Assembly: GCF_018812025.1 (NCBI RefSeq)
Contig: NC_063053.1
Location: 8,600,123-8,664,122, forward strand
Direction of reading: 5' to 3'
DNA from: Megalobrama amblycephala
Lineage: Eukaryota > Chordata > Actinopteri > Cypriniformes > Xenocyprididae
Length of the DNA stretch: 64,000 nt
Shown here: one piece after another, positions 39,865 through 52,522 of the stretch
How positions within the stretch are numbered: position 1 is the stretch's first letter
How the letters are laid out: each line of letters opens with the position of its first letter
Translations under genes and position numbers: made by a program
Notes under the pieces: generated by a model
Told to the model about the DNA's origin: nothing
Database searches by the model: none
The model's input: only the letters and a program-made list of their open reading frames with translations

Positions 39865-42800
39865 TTAAAGTTTCTCAGTAGATTCTGATATCCGTGGAAT
39901 AACACAGTCCCCTACGGATAAGATGGAGACAGCAGTGGAGTTCCCTGCTGATTGGTGAGCCAAGTAAACACCAAAAGTCACCTAAGAACAAGAGCCGAGG
40001 AGAAAAGAGAAGTAATGTGATTTTTATATATTATAAATGTCATTCTTATAAAAGCAATCAAATACAGAAAACAAGAATAAGAAGTTTTGGTTTTACAGAC
40101 CCTTCCACTCCTGCATTCAGAAAGAGACCTAAGGGGTTCCTGGGTCCTAGTGGCTGATTTTTGATCAACTCCAATCATCTGACAGCGGCCACATCTCCCC
40201 ATCACCTTAAACAAAACATGAAGAAGAGGCCTGAATATCTGTTTTAATTCTTGCTGATTATGTGTCTATTACCTATTTCCACTAACCTGAAACTGTGTGC
40301 CTCCAACTGTCAAGTAAGACCAGTCGTCCTCTTCAAACGGCTCCTGTCCTGAGATGACCAGATTCGCCCTGAACCGCTGAATGAGCCGTTCCTTATCGCT
40401 CCACATTCCTTCATTCTCACTATCATGTCTTTAACATGCCAAAGATAACAAAAACATCCTAAAATAAAGACATATACTTCATATATTCAGAGTACTGGCT
40501 GACAATTTTAAAAAGACAGACTGGCAATTTAAAAGTCATCTATTAGCCATCTAATAGACAATCACATTTGGGTAGCCTCAGATGTTATACAACCAAATAA
40601 ATAGCTCTGTGTTGGTCAGGTGTAGCTGTTGTAAGTGAATTAGGCATTACTATACCTGTTGGCAATGTGATCTTGTAGAAAAGACACACTGGCTCTGCTA
40701 ATAAGAAGAAACTGAGCCTCATTCACCAGAGAGAGAGCAGTGGGACAACAGGCTGGATAGGGACACATCAGGAAAAAAAAGTTTAAACAATTGTAGACAG
40801 ACTTTGTTACAATAGCTTGGAAAATCTGAGCATAGTTTAAGTCATTGTTGAGGTCACTTCTGAATCATAATTTCTAGGTTCTTATCTCTAAAGAAAAATC
40901 TGAAAAGCAAAGGTCTCAATTTGCTCTCTGTTTAATCTCACTGTTATGTAAGAAACAATTGAGATCATATAAAATGCTGAATTCTGAAAGCAACCCAAGT
41001 AATAGATCTAAAATTGAATGACTGTTACTTTAAAGGTGCCCTAGAACCAGTTTTAATAAGATGTAATATAAGTCTAAGGTGTCCCCTGAACGTGTCTTTG
41101 AAGTTTCAGCTCAAAATACCCCATAGATTTTTTTATTATTATTTTTTTTAACTGCCTATTTTGAGCCATAATTATATATGCACCGATTCAGTGCGCGGCC
41201 CCTTTAAATCTCGTGCTCCCCCTCCCCTGAGCTCTCGACTGCCTTAACTAGCATAAACAAAGTTCACACAGCTAATATAACCCTCAAAATGGATCTTTAC
41301 AAAGTGTTCGTCATTCATGCTGCATGCATGCATCGATTCCTGTGAGTATAGTATTTATTTGGATGTTTACATTTGATTCTGAATGAGTTTGAGGCTGTGC
41401 TCCGTGGCTAACAGGCTAAAGCTAACATTACACACTTTTGGAGAGATTTATAAAGAATGAAGTTGTGTTTATGAATTATACAGTCTGCAAGTGTTTAATA
41501 ATGAAAATAGCGACGTCTCTCTTGTCTCCGTGAATACAGTAAGAAACGATGGTAACTTTAACCACATTTAACAGTACATTAGAAACATGCTAACTAAACA
41601 TTTAGAAAGACAATTTACAAATATCACTAAAAATATCATGTTATCATGGATCATGTCAGTTATTATCGCTCCATCTGCCATTTTTCGCTATTGTCCTTGC
41701 TTGCTTACCTAGTCTGATGATTCAGCTGTGCACAGATCCAGACGTTAATACTGGCTGCCCTTGTGTAATGCCTTGAACATGAGCTGGCATATGCAAATAT
41801 TGGGGGCGTACATATTAATGATCCTGACTGTTACATAACAGTCGGTGTTATGTTGAGATTCGCCTGTTTTGTGAGATCTTTTAGACAAATGAGATTTATA
41901 TAAGAAGGAGGAAACAATGGAGTTTGAGACTCACTGTATGTCATTTCCATGTACTGAACTCTTGTTATTCAACTATGCCAAGGTAAATTAAATTTTTCAT
42001 TCGATGGCACCTTTAACACTGTTTATTCATAATACAGAACCTAATGCTGGAACACATGACATGATTTTCACTACACGAAAGTCATCAGATCGGATCATTT
42101 CTTTAACCTGGCATACAACTAACACACTATCACATTTTTATAATTCAAATCCCTTGAAGGATTGTTAGGTTGCATAAATTGGGTCAAACAGAACAAGCAT
42201 TTCCTATAACACTGATGTACTTCTTACATTGTACATACGATAATATTAGCCCGACTGTCTCTTTCTTGTCCTGATGTTACCATAGTCAGCCAGATCGGGT
42301 CAGTATCCAGATCGGATGGACCTGCACTTAGAGGCAGCCCTGAATGTCAGCGGAGACCATGACAAGACAAGCCCTAGAGACCAATCGCCATTGCAAAGAC
42401 CTTGTCAAATAAACAGCCCATGGTACAGACCCTCGGTGAGGATCACAAGAACCAGACAAGTCCTCTACACAGACCCTATGGCCAGCTTCACCTCCTCCCC
42501 ACCATTTGCCATCGTGATGTATCCCATTCTTCAAGGAGAAGGAGCTGGATGAAATATTCTGAATGATATCAATCCACAATCTGATTTGTGATGCAGTATG
42601 GACACATAATCACATCATGTTCGTTCATTTGGAAAAAAAGAGGACTGGTCCCCCAACTGAGCCTGGTTTCTCTCAAGGTTTTCTTGTCACCGATGGGGTT
42701 TCGGTTCCTTGCCACGTACCTCTGGCTAGCAATATTATTGACTTGACTGCACTGACACTAATGGATGAGAACTGAACCGAGCTGGACGATGACATCACTG

Positions 42801-45233
42801 ATTTCTGTAGAGCTGAATTGAACTCATTTTATAATTGATGAACTTCACACAGTCATTGAAGTGAACTGAATCAACACTGAACTAACTTCAGCTTATCACT
42901 GTAAAGCTGCTTTAAAACAATCAGTATTGTATAAAGTGTCATAGAAATAAAGGTGACTTGACACATTACATAACATTTCAATAGGAAGAATCGCCAACAA
43001 CTCTGTCTGATCAACAAACTACATTTCACAACCAAACACAGGTGAGAAGTGACACAGGAAATAAAGATCACAAGTTCTCCCATGAGACTGCATTTCATGG
43101 TAGCTCACAAGAAGCTTGCAATCCAAATTGTCTGTGTGCTGATTTGCAGAAAAAAGAAGAATACGGAGGAGAGAATGGTTGCTTGCAGAAGCCATGCTTG
43201 CTGATGTTCTGTTGCAAGTCTGTGACTCCACCCCCTGAACTTTTACTTGCCCTGTATATTTCTCTCTCATTGGCTGTAGGTCTTCGCCGATGTAATTTCC
43301 AGTCAAAACACATTCCCAAAAGCATGCTAAATATCTCATGGGCATTGGTGATGCATCGGCACTTCTCTCAGATTGTGCTTCTTAGGCAGCTGTGGCCTAA
43401 TGGTTTGAGAGTCAGACTTGTAACCCGAAGGTCGCAGGTTCAAGTCTCAGTACCAGCAGGACATGTAGGTGCCCCTGAGCAGGGCACCTAACCCCCAATC
43501 GCTCCCCAGGTGCCGCAGCAAAAAAAACAAAACAAAAAAAAAAACTGCCCACTGCTCCATACTTGGCTACACGTCATGTCACCTTTAAAAAGGTCATGTC
43601 TTTGAAAATACACATTATGCACCGATTTGCTTCTGAATTCTGGCATTTGACGTCAATTTCCACAAAATTGTCGTGAAAGTGAAAATTGGGGCTAAAATTG
43701 TATAGTATGTATCCAGCACAATTATTAATAAAGCTAATATTAAATTTAAACTACAGGATTTTGTTACGTTCCAACAAATAAATAAATATATCCAAATACA
43801 AATGTTGTATTTGACCTTTTTCTCGTCCAAATTTCATATCACGCAGGAACTCCGGTCTCTGCCTTATAAGATGACAAGGTTTTCCCAGAAACTCTGTAAG
43901 CCAGGCTGAAACTTCCTCCCCACAATCCACTGTCTGTACCCTACACCAAAGACACATTAATATTAAGCTACAACAATATTCATATTAAACTGCAGTATCA
44001 AGCTACAAGATTCAAACATATGAAACTGTTTATACATTTTAAGCTCAACAATGTCTAAATGCATATTCTAATGATATAAAATAAAAGGGCTCAATGACAT
44101 TTTTTGATGGGCTTGTGTTTTATCTTCATACCTGTCACCGCAAACTTTGGTTTGGGATGTTCTTAGATCTGAAATCTCTAGATTATTCTCCAAGGGAACA
44201 GTGACTGCTTCCATGCCTGAGACAGGAGAGAATGCATTATTTTAGCTTATCATTAAACAAATTAAAATATTATTAACATAATTACATCTATAATTACACT
44301 GTTGACTCTTCCCTTACCCCTTAACCCACCCTTAAACCTATCCATACCACTAAACATGTCCCTAACCTTACCCGTATTCAACCTCAATAGCAGGGTTTCA
44401 CAATACAACATGAACACAATAAGTACATTATTATTTACAAAAATCACCTTATCTCATGAGATGTCTGCAATTATTGTTTTTTAAAAAGCTGTAGTGATGC
44501 TCTTTGTACTACACTATTGGGAACAGCAAATGTCTGACCTGAGACCTGCAGCTGCAGTGTGTTAGAGGCCAGACAGATGATAGGGTGGATGAGACACAGT
44601 TTTGGCTCCCTTTTCTGGCTCAGACAAACCCCATTCTCGTTCACAACCATCCACAAACGGTCATACAACAAACCCTGTGGTCCCAGCGGCCACTCGGTCA
44701 CCTGTTTGGTCAATCACAACAACTGAGTACTTGCCATGAAAACTAATTACATTAATCTGCATTTCATTGCCAAAAAAAAAAAAAAATCTTTCTGTACCTC
44801 AAATGATGCACATGATTTGACAGGGTAGATAAAGAGATTGGTTAGAGTATGACTAATGCCATTGTCCTTTGCTTCTTTTGACACAGTGCCTTCAGATGGT
44901 GTTATTCTCTCAGGTGAAGGGGTGATAACTTGCTCATGCTCTAGTTGGCCATTTGTTATTAATGTCAGATGATAAGATGCTGATGACTCTTTTGGTGCAG
45001 CTGACTTTAACTTGGTTAGTCTCTTTTGGTCCAAGATTAGTGGTTTGTCCACAAAACAATTCACAACAAACCGAAGAAAGTTCCGACAGTCCTCAAAACT
45101 GGACATATATCCAAAAGACACACGGATAGATCCTGTGGGACGTCCCTCAACCAGATCAATGTTGTCTCCACAGACATGACCGGCCTTGAAAAGAACCATT
45201 CCATAACAATTATTTCAAACATCTTATTTATAG

Positions 45234-45280
<47 letters not shown>

Positions 45281-45402
45281 CTCATCCATCCATCCATCCA
45301 TATCTGTTCTATCTATCTATCTATCTATCTCTGTTATATCTATCTATCTATCTATCTATCCTCATCCATCCATCCATCTCTGTTCTATCTATCCATCTCT
45401 GT

Positions 45403-45436
<34 letters not shown>

Positions 45437-45591
45437 CTCATCCATCCATCCATCATCTCTGTTCTATCTATCCTCATCCATCCATCCATCTCTGTTCTAT
45501 CTATCCATCCATCCATCTCTGTTCTATCTATCTATCTATCTATCTATCCATCCATCCATCTCTGTTCTATCTATCCATCCATCCACCTCTG

Positions 45592-45650
<59 letters not shown>

Positions 45651-45704
45651 CTCATCCATCCATCTCTGTTCTATCTATCTATCCATCCATCCATCCATCT
45701 CTGT

Positions 45705-45750
<46 letters not shown>

Positions 45751-45805
45751 CTCATCCATCCATCCATCCATCCATCTCTGTTCTATCTATCCATCCATCT
45801 CTTTG

Positions 45806-45874
<69 letters not shown>

Positions 45875-45934
45875 ATCCATCAATCCATCCATCTCTGTTC
45901 TATCTATCTATCTATCTATCTATCCGTCTCTTTG

Positions 45935-45983
<49 letters not shown>

Positions 45984-45997
45984 CATCCGTCTCTTTG

Positions 45998-46039
<42 letters not shown>

Positions 46040-46110
46040 GTCCTCATTCATCTATCCATCTGTCTCTTTGTTATTTATCTATCTATCTATCTATCTATCT
46101 ATCTCCCTGT

Positions 46111-46153
<43 letters not shown>

Positions 46154-46360
46154 CCCTGTTCTATCTCTCTATCTATCTATCTGTCCTCATTCATCTATCC
46201 ATCTGTCTCTTTGTTATATATCTATCTCTCTATCTATCTATCTCTCTATCTATCTCCCTGTTCTATCTCTCTATCTATCTGTCCTCATTCATCTATCCAT
46301 CTGTCTCTTTGTTATCTATCTATCTATCTATCTATCTATCTCCCTGTTCTATCTCCCTGT

Positions 46361-46423
<63 letters not shown>

Positions 46424-46589
46424 CCCTGTTCTATCTCTCTATCTATCTATCTGTCCTCATTCATCTATCCATCTGTCTCTTTGTTATATATCTATCTCTC
46501 TATCTATCTATCTCTCTATCTATCTCCCTGTTCTATCTCTCTATCTATCTATCTATCTGTCCTCATTCATCTATCCATCTGTCTCTTTG

Positions 46590-46675
<86 letters not shown>

Positions 46676-46786
46676 CCCTGTTCTATCTATCTATCTATCT
46701 ATCCTCATCCATCCATCCATCCATCTCTCTGTTCTATCTATCTATTTATCTGTCTGTCCTCATTCATCCATCCATCCGTCTCTTTG

Positions 46787-46820
<34 letters not shown>

Positions 46821-48632
46821 GTTGGTCTGTCTGTCTGTAAGTTCTAATTGTCATGCAAACATCAAATTTTGTATTGGCGGACATTCACTTACATGCAAAT
46901 TACTCTTCACATTTTGGTTGCTGATAGCCAGATAATGTTGGCAGGCTCCTGTGTTGCAGAAACAGCCTGTGCGAATATGAATGTTGAAGAGACTGGCCAT
47001 TTTATCCACCTGGCAAAAAACAAACAAACAATAAGCAAAGACATAGTCAACATTTTCTAATTCTTACATTTTAGATTTTCTTCATTATCTGAACAGATGT
47101 GAGAAACAGTTTACAGAATGTGTTTATAAATATACCTCTTTTTACAGGGTAATCTGGGGAGAACGTAACACAACCCAAAAAAATAGTAACATTAGGCAAT
47201 TCCTGACTGACCTGAGAATACCCTACTGTTCGTCCATGACAGTCCAGTAGACTAAAGTTGAGGATTGCACCCTGTTCAGCAATATTTTGAAAGTCATTAT
47301 CACAGTGGATCTGTGCCACAGGTCTTCCATTGCTATGACACAGGCACGAGAGGATAATGTGGGTGTAACGAGCCAAACCAAATGTGTGAAGCTGAATGTT
47401 CAGCATACTCCCTGAAAACCAAAAACATCCACCTTTAATGTAGAATGAGAATCATAACCATGTTCAACACGTAAATCATAAACTTCTGAACCTGTAAGTT
47501 TTTGAAGCATTTCAAAACCATGATGGAGAGATATTATGTCAAGGAAGGAGATTGTGCCATCCTCAAACCTGATAAAGTCATGAAAAAAGAATAAGTACAC
47601 ATTAAACAAATTATGACAGCTGCAGTAGCATCAACTATGCTGCTTGCCAATAATTAGAGGTCAAATATCTTACCTGCTGACTACATTTGGCTTTGGTACA
47701 AAATAATTCTCTGCCACAAGATACGCTGCTGCTGTCCCTCCTCCAAAGTAACTTTTTCTCAAGAACTCAGCAGTCTCATTCCTCACCAGCAAGGCTCCGA
47801 GTCCAGTCGGGAAGCCAAACATTTTGTAGAAGGATATTGGCACAAAATCAGCTGGATACTGGCTTAGATCCAGCGGTGAGCAGCTTACAAAACAGGCAGC
47901 GTCAAGGAGAACAAACCATCGACCATGATGCTCACATGCTGGATAGAGCTGTTGAGACTGAATTCCTTTCACATAGCTGAGAGGATATTTTCTGCCTGAG
48001 AAGTTACTCTGGGCAGGATAACAAAAAAGATGAGGAGTAGAACACTCCTCCTCTCCATTTGTCTGCATCAGGGGTTTTTTCGCTCTTGCTTCCACTTCAT
48101 GAGGAAGAACTGAAATGGTGCCAACTCCCTGGAGTGCGGCCACACTGCGAATGCCCACCACAGAGGTGTGGTTGTCAGTGAGGTAGCAGAACTGACTTCC
48201 AGGCTCCTCGTTTGACACGGCCTTCCAGGGGAAAGTGTCAGCCACTAATTTCAGTGCTGCAGTACATCCTGATGTGAAAATCACTGAGTACTCTTCAGGA
48301 CATGTATTAAAATGTTCCAGTATCCTGCAGATGTTCAAAACAAAGAGCTATCACATATCTATAACGTTATTAAGTTCTTAATAAAAATATTACTATAATA
48401 CTACTAAATATTAGTAACACTCAATCTGTCTCAATTCAGGCCAATTTCGATGTTTAATAGTTTAGTTAACAATAACAAAACTTGCTTATTATATATATTA
48501 TACTGCTTATTATAAAATATTACTATAATACTACTAAATATTAGTAACACTCAATCTGTCTCAATTCAGGCCAATTTCGATGTTTAATAGTTTAGTTAAC
48601 AACAAAACTTGCTTATTATATATATGTATATA

Positions 48633-48688
<56 letters not shown>

Positions 48689-49601
48689 TAGATAGATAGA
48701 TAGATAGATACATAGATAGATAGGTATAGATGTGTATACAGTATATACTCTCTCTGAAGAGAAAATAATAATAAAATAAGCAATGTTTTTGTTTCCAACT
48801 GCTTCGTACTTTTAAAAAATACATTTAAATGGTAATAAAGTCTGTTTTGCTGTAGGCTAACTGATGAAAAATTCAGAGGGTGCAAAAGATCTTACCTGTA
48901 TCTGACACTTTCCACAGTGTCGTGTGTTAGTCTACTACTGGGATTGTGACTGTGAGGATTGCCTGAGGTAAAAAAATTGGAGCAAAAATGACAAAAACCT
49001 CGTAATTTTTTGATGTTATGAAGTTATGATGTTATGATTGTTCATCAGGGGAAAAAAACTCACCATAAACATTCCTAGATATGTCATCGTAAAATTCTTT
49101 AATCTGAGATTCAGGAAATAGCGTTGTCCCTGCATGATCAAGGTATGTAATACCTTAAAAAGTGAAGGAAGAACCTTTCAGTGTCTACTACTAAGCCTCT
49201 AGGTGCAATTCACAATACGATCAACAGAGGGCGCTGCATTCTAACCACAAGACAACAACTAAAGAGAAAGTAAACAGTGCAGCACTATAGTATAGGCCCA
49301 CGCTCTCAACCGCCGAAGAAACTTAAAAGTCTGCTCTTAATCCAAAAATCGATTATTTACTACACAAACGTACATTTTTAAACCGTGACAGTAGTCACAT
49401 GTAGTAACTGAAATGTTAATGAATGGGGAAGCAGGTTAATAAGGACCTTATTTTTATTTTATTTATTTTACCTTTAATCCGTTTAAATTCCCGATCAATC
49501 AGCTCTTGTTGATCAACGCCGTAACCATAATAGGGCCAGAAACTCTTAAAGCTCTCAAAGGTACACAAGTCCTGGAAGTCCTGCGAAGACTGTGTCTCCA
49601 T
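39865..49601 (-). CDS. mocos: Molybdenum cofactor sulfurase, complete coding region (15 coding exons)
   Basis: Transfers cysteine-derived sulfur to the molybdenum cofactor, activating xanthine dehydrogenase and aldehyde oxidase. Exons in transcript order: 49472-49601, 49064-49153, 48896-48962, 47674-48324, 47492-47568, 47212-47411, 46893-47009, 44798-45184, 44539-44701, 44132-44216, 43816-43940, 40656-40752, 40287-40428, 40101-40205, 39865-39981. Phases join exactly: 2,553 nt, 850 residues (human 888). The N-terminal NifS-like PLP domain has the Schiff-base Lys at about 263 in [11 protein letters not shown] and the loop [11 protein letters not shown] (Cys 421/423). The MOSC N-terminal barrel starts near [10 protein letters not shown], and the C-terminal MOSC domain holds CGRCQM (Cys 782/785). 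ATG 49,601 is preferred; an in-frame ATG 24 bases upstream (49,625) is possible. All donors are GT; the one after exon 14 is weak (GTCTGT). The exon 7/8 intron is nearly all GATA satellite. Confidence 0.97.
41034..42012. mobile_element. TTAA-flanked MITE, family E, in mocos intron
   Basis: The termini are AGGTGCCCTAGAA and (complement) TCGATGGCACCT with TTAA at 41,030-41,033 and 42,013-42,016. The 979-bp body is without coding sequence. It lies in the intron between coding exons 11 and 12 of mocos. Confidence 0.78.
42267..42962 (+). repeat. Retroposon-like interspersed repeat
   Basis: It contains CTGGTTTCTCTCAAGGTTTTC, TTTCGGTTCCTTGCC, CTGTAAAGCTGCTTTAAAACA and a terminal AATAAAGGTGACTTGAC, all familiar from a widespread fish repeat. 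The directional tail suggests a retroposon, but I cannot name the family. The short frames on either strand (42,316-42,579) are not genes. Confidence 0.55.
43386..43560 (+). repeat. tRNA-derived SINE (V-SINE-like)
   Basis: It has a tRNA-like head with A-box-like TGGCCTAATGG and B box GGTTCAAGTCT (about 43,437), then the conserved segment GTGCCCCTGAGCAGGGCACC and CTCCCCAGGTGCCGCAG, then an A-rich run and CTGCCCACTGCTCC. This is the layout of fish V-SINEs such as the HAmo type. It is in a mocos intron in the antisense orientation. Confidence 0.85.
45234..46838. repeat. TATC/GATA tetranucleotide satellite filling a mocos intron
   Basis: About 1.6 kb of (TATC)n on the plus strand, which is (GATA)n on the transcribed strand, interrupted by TCCA blocks and CTCTGTTCTATC or CTCCCTGTTCTATC spacers. 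The host intron is 45,185-46,892, so only about 50 bases separate the array from each splice site. The long plus-strand frames here (up to 345 codons of Tyr-Leu-Ser-Ile repeats) are artefacts of a stop-free 4-bp repeat. Confidence 0.95.
48384..48630. repeat. 130-bp tandem duplication in mocos intron 3
   Basis: Sequence from 48,384 (AAAATATTACTATAATACTA) recurs at 48,514, nearly identical through GTTTAGTTAAC and differing by a small TAA-type deletion. It is a recent-looking direct duplication between coding exons 3 and 4. Confidence 0.9.
48618..48724. repeat. Compound TA/TG/GATA microsatellite
   Basis: A run of TATATG, TG, (TA)n and then GATA units in mocos intron 3, next to the 130-bp duplication. 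Confidence 0.9.
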
Positions 49602-50029
49602 TTCTGTAAAGTCAGACAGACACAAGAGCTCCCTCTTTCGCTAATTTATATATCACTCATCCATGTCCAATTGATAGAAGCGAGACCAAAGTCCAGCTGC
49701 AGTGTGACTGTTGATTTTTCTGCAGGACAAATATAGTGGCGTTTCTTTAGAAGCCCATGACGGTTCTGAAGCATGTCTTATGGACTCACATACTATCAGA
49801 TATTAAGTAAATAATAACTGATCACCAAACATCATTTTGAGTAGACCTACAATTATTTGACATATACAGTTCAAAATATTGGGGCCAGTAAGATTTTTTT
49901 TATTTTGAAAGAAATTTATACTTTTATCATTCTGAAACAAAATGTATCAGTTTCCATAAAAAAAAATTAAGCAGCACAATTGTTTTCACCATTGATAATA
50001 ATAATAAATGTTTCTTGAGCAGCATAATA

Positions 50030-50871
50030 CACTGAACAAAATTATAAACGCAACACTTTTGTTTTTCCCCCCATTTTTAATGAGCTAAACTCAAAGATCT
50101 AAGACTTTTTCTATGTACACAAAGGCCTATTCCTCTCAAATATTGTTCACAAATCTGTCTAAATCTGTGTTAGTGAGCACTTCTCCTCTGCTGAGATAAT
50201 CCATCCACCTCACAGGTGTGGCATATCAAGATGCTGATTAGACAGCATGATTATTGCACAGGTGTGCCTTAGGCTGGCCACAATAAAAGGCCACTCTATA
50301 AAATGTGCAGTTTTACTGTATTGCGGGGGTCCAAAAACCAGTCAGTATCTGGTGCGACCACCATTTGCCTCACGCAGTGCATCACATCTCCTTCGCATAG
50401 AGTTGATCAGGTTGTTGATTGTGGCCTGTGGAATGTTGTTCCACTCCGCTTCAATGGCTGTGCGAAGTTGCTGGATATTGGCAGGAACTGGAACACGTTG
50501 TCGTATACGCCGATCCAGAGCATCCCAAACATGCTCAATGGGTGACATGTCCGGTGAGTATGCTGGCCATGCAAGAACTGGGATGTTTTCAGCTTCCAGG
50601 AATTGTGTACAGATCCTTGCAACATGGGGCCATGCATTATCATGCTGCAACATGAGGTGATGGTCGTGGATGAATGGCACAACAGTGGGCCTCAGGATCT
50701 CATCACGGTATCTCTGTGCATTCAAAATGCCATCAATAAAATGCACCTGTGTTCGTTGTCCATAACATACGCCTGCCCATGCCATAACCCCACCACCACC
50801 ATGAGCCACTCGATCCACAACATTGACATCAGCAAACCGCTGATGAGTTGCGTTTATAATTTTGTTCAGTG
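50030..50871 (-). mobile_element. Internally deleted Tc1/mariner element
   Basis: The terminal inverted repeats CACTGAACAAAATTATAAACGC and complement are flanked by TA (50,028-50,029 and 50,872-50,873). Length is 842 bp against about 1.6 kb for intact Tc1 elements; the part encoding the transposase N-terminus is missing. It inserted into a family R repeat, whose halves lie at 49,865-50,027 and from 50,874. Confidence 0.9.
50342..50818 (-). pseudogene. Tc1-type transposase, C-terminal fragment
   Basis: A frame of 158 codons encodes the C-terminal part of a DDE transposase. It contains GGGGVMAWAG, the second acidic block HDNAWPHVA and the third block WPAYSPDMSPIEHVWD, then a typical GGRTRY end. 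The N-terminal DNA-binding paired-like domain and the first catalytic Asp region are absent, so it cannot act alone. It lies wholly within the element 50,030-50,871 and reads on the minus strand. Confidence 0.9.
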
Positions 50872-52481
50872 TAGAATGATTTCTGAAGGATCATGTGACA
50901 CTGAAGACTGGAGTAATGATACTGAAAATTCAGCTTTGCTGTCACAGGAATAAATGGCATTATTAAATATTTTAAAAGAGAACGGAATGGTAACAGTTTC
51001 ATATTTCACAAAATTACTTTCAAAAACATTAAAAAAAATCTTATCAACCCCAGACTTTTGAATGTGTATGACTTTTAATTTTATTACATTTAATTCCAAA
51101 ATGCTAGTATCAAAAACTTGTTTACCTACATTATCCTTATAAAATGTACTAACCGTGGTTTCTGCATTTTTTTATTACCATGGTAAATCTTGCAAACTGT
51201 TGTAACATATCTTTGTTGTATTTTTGTGGGTTTTTTTAGGCTTAAGTACAAAGGTCACAATAGTTTTGATAATGTATACCCTCAGAATGAGGCTTGTTGA
51301 AATCTCAGCAACTAAGAACAGATCCAGAGAAAATATATTATTAAGACAGCATAAGTAGTAAGACATGTAACGGGGTTTTATAGTATGAAAATAGATAAAC
51401 AGTCACACTCAATTCACTTTATGTTATAATATAACAAGAGTTCTATTAGCAATTTTGGGATTTATGGATAAATAGAGTGCAAAGGTACTGTAGAAATTGT
51501 GGACAGTAGTTACCATAAAAACAAGATGGCTTCACTTTTTTAGCTGACAGTCTGTGATTATTTTAGTCATAGTTTTCATTATTATTATTTTTGAATTAGC
51601 TTTTTTTATATATATTTTTCCTTTTGTGCTTGTATCATTTTTATATTTCTAAATAGTTTTAATTTTTTTTTTTTTTAGTTTTAGTCATTTTAGCACTTCA
51701 ACTTATTTCAGTTCGTTGCCAATGTAACATTTCAATTTTGTTTAGTTTAAGTTTTTGATCTAATTTATATATTTTATGTTATTTCATCTTTATTTAAATA
51801 AACAAAAATGTTTGTTAATAGTTTTACTTTTGGTTTTACTTTTAGTCTCATGACATGAGAAATCAAATTTGCCTTGATTTTTGACATATAAAAGTTCTTT
51901 GTACCATTAAAACATCCTGCAATTTTCATACCGTAAAACTTCCTCCTCATTATAAACAAAGCATTTATTTAATCAAGCTCCAAAAATGGCCTGGCTTTTG
52001 ATATTGTGGGATCTGTATATACACACATTTGCATTTGCATATGACTGCCTTCAGAGCAAGACATTGACAAATAGTTACACATCACCCAGCCCACTTGATG
52101 TGAGCGTTGCTAAACACAAATAGAACCCATTATAATCACTGATGCTGTCTACACTGGATACAATATACAGATGCACGTTCAACTTCTGACGTACTCCAAG
52201 CACTCAAGTCTGTCAACAACAGGACTAATGGAAGAGTGAAAGAACATTCGTGTTTATCACGTCCATCTCTGTACAGACTTCAGAAGTATTTCAGCATGGA
52301 TGGTTTATGTTAATGGTGTTCCGGTTTATGTTTGTTCAGAGCATTTTTTTTTGTAAACGATGAGAGTTCACAAAGAAACTTTTGTTGAAAGATGAAGCAG
52401 CCAACCGTATTGGATCTGACAGCAGCTGCATCACAAACAGTAAGTAAATTATTTCATAATTCTTTGTCTGTAAATGACAGT

Positions 52482-52522
52482 TTTATATGGATAATGTTTT
52501 CAAAAAACATTATCCATATAAA
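52482..52522. repeat. Perfect 19-bp hairpin with 3-base loop
   Basis: TTTATATGGATAATGTTTT (52,482-52,500) and its exact complement (52,504-52,522) are separated by CAA. It sits upstream of the Tc1 remnant and its function is unknown. Confidence 0.85.

Noticed and set aside
43386..43460. tRNA gene
   Set aside because: The A and B boxes are present but the stems do not pair and the sequence continues into a SINE body.
44290..44400. Telomere-like CCCTAA interstitial repeat
   Set aside because: The CCTTACCC/CCTAACC motifs are irregular and part of a known-looking cyprinid interspersed repeat, not a (TTAGGG)n array.
45234..46838. CRISPR-like repeat-spacer array
   Set aside because: Units are tetranucleotides with irregular interruptions, not constant repeats with unique spacers, and the genome is vertebrate.
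45176..46935. Very long plus-strand open frames (up to 345 codons) of Tyr-Leu-Ser-Ile repeats
   Set aside because: They are a by-product of a (TATC)n satellite with no stop codons in any forward frame, inside a mocos intron on the opposite strand.
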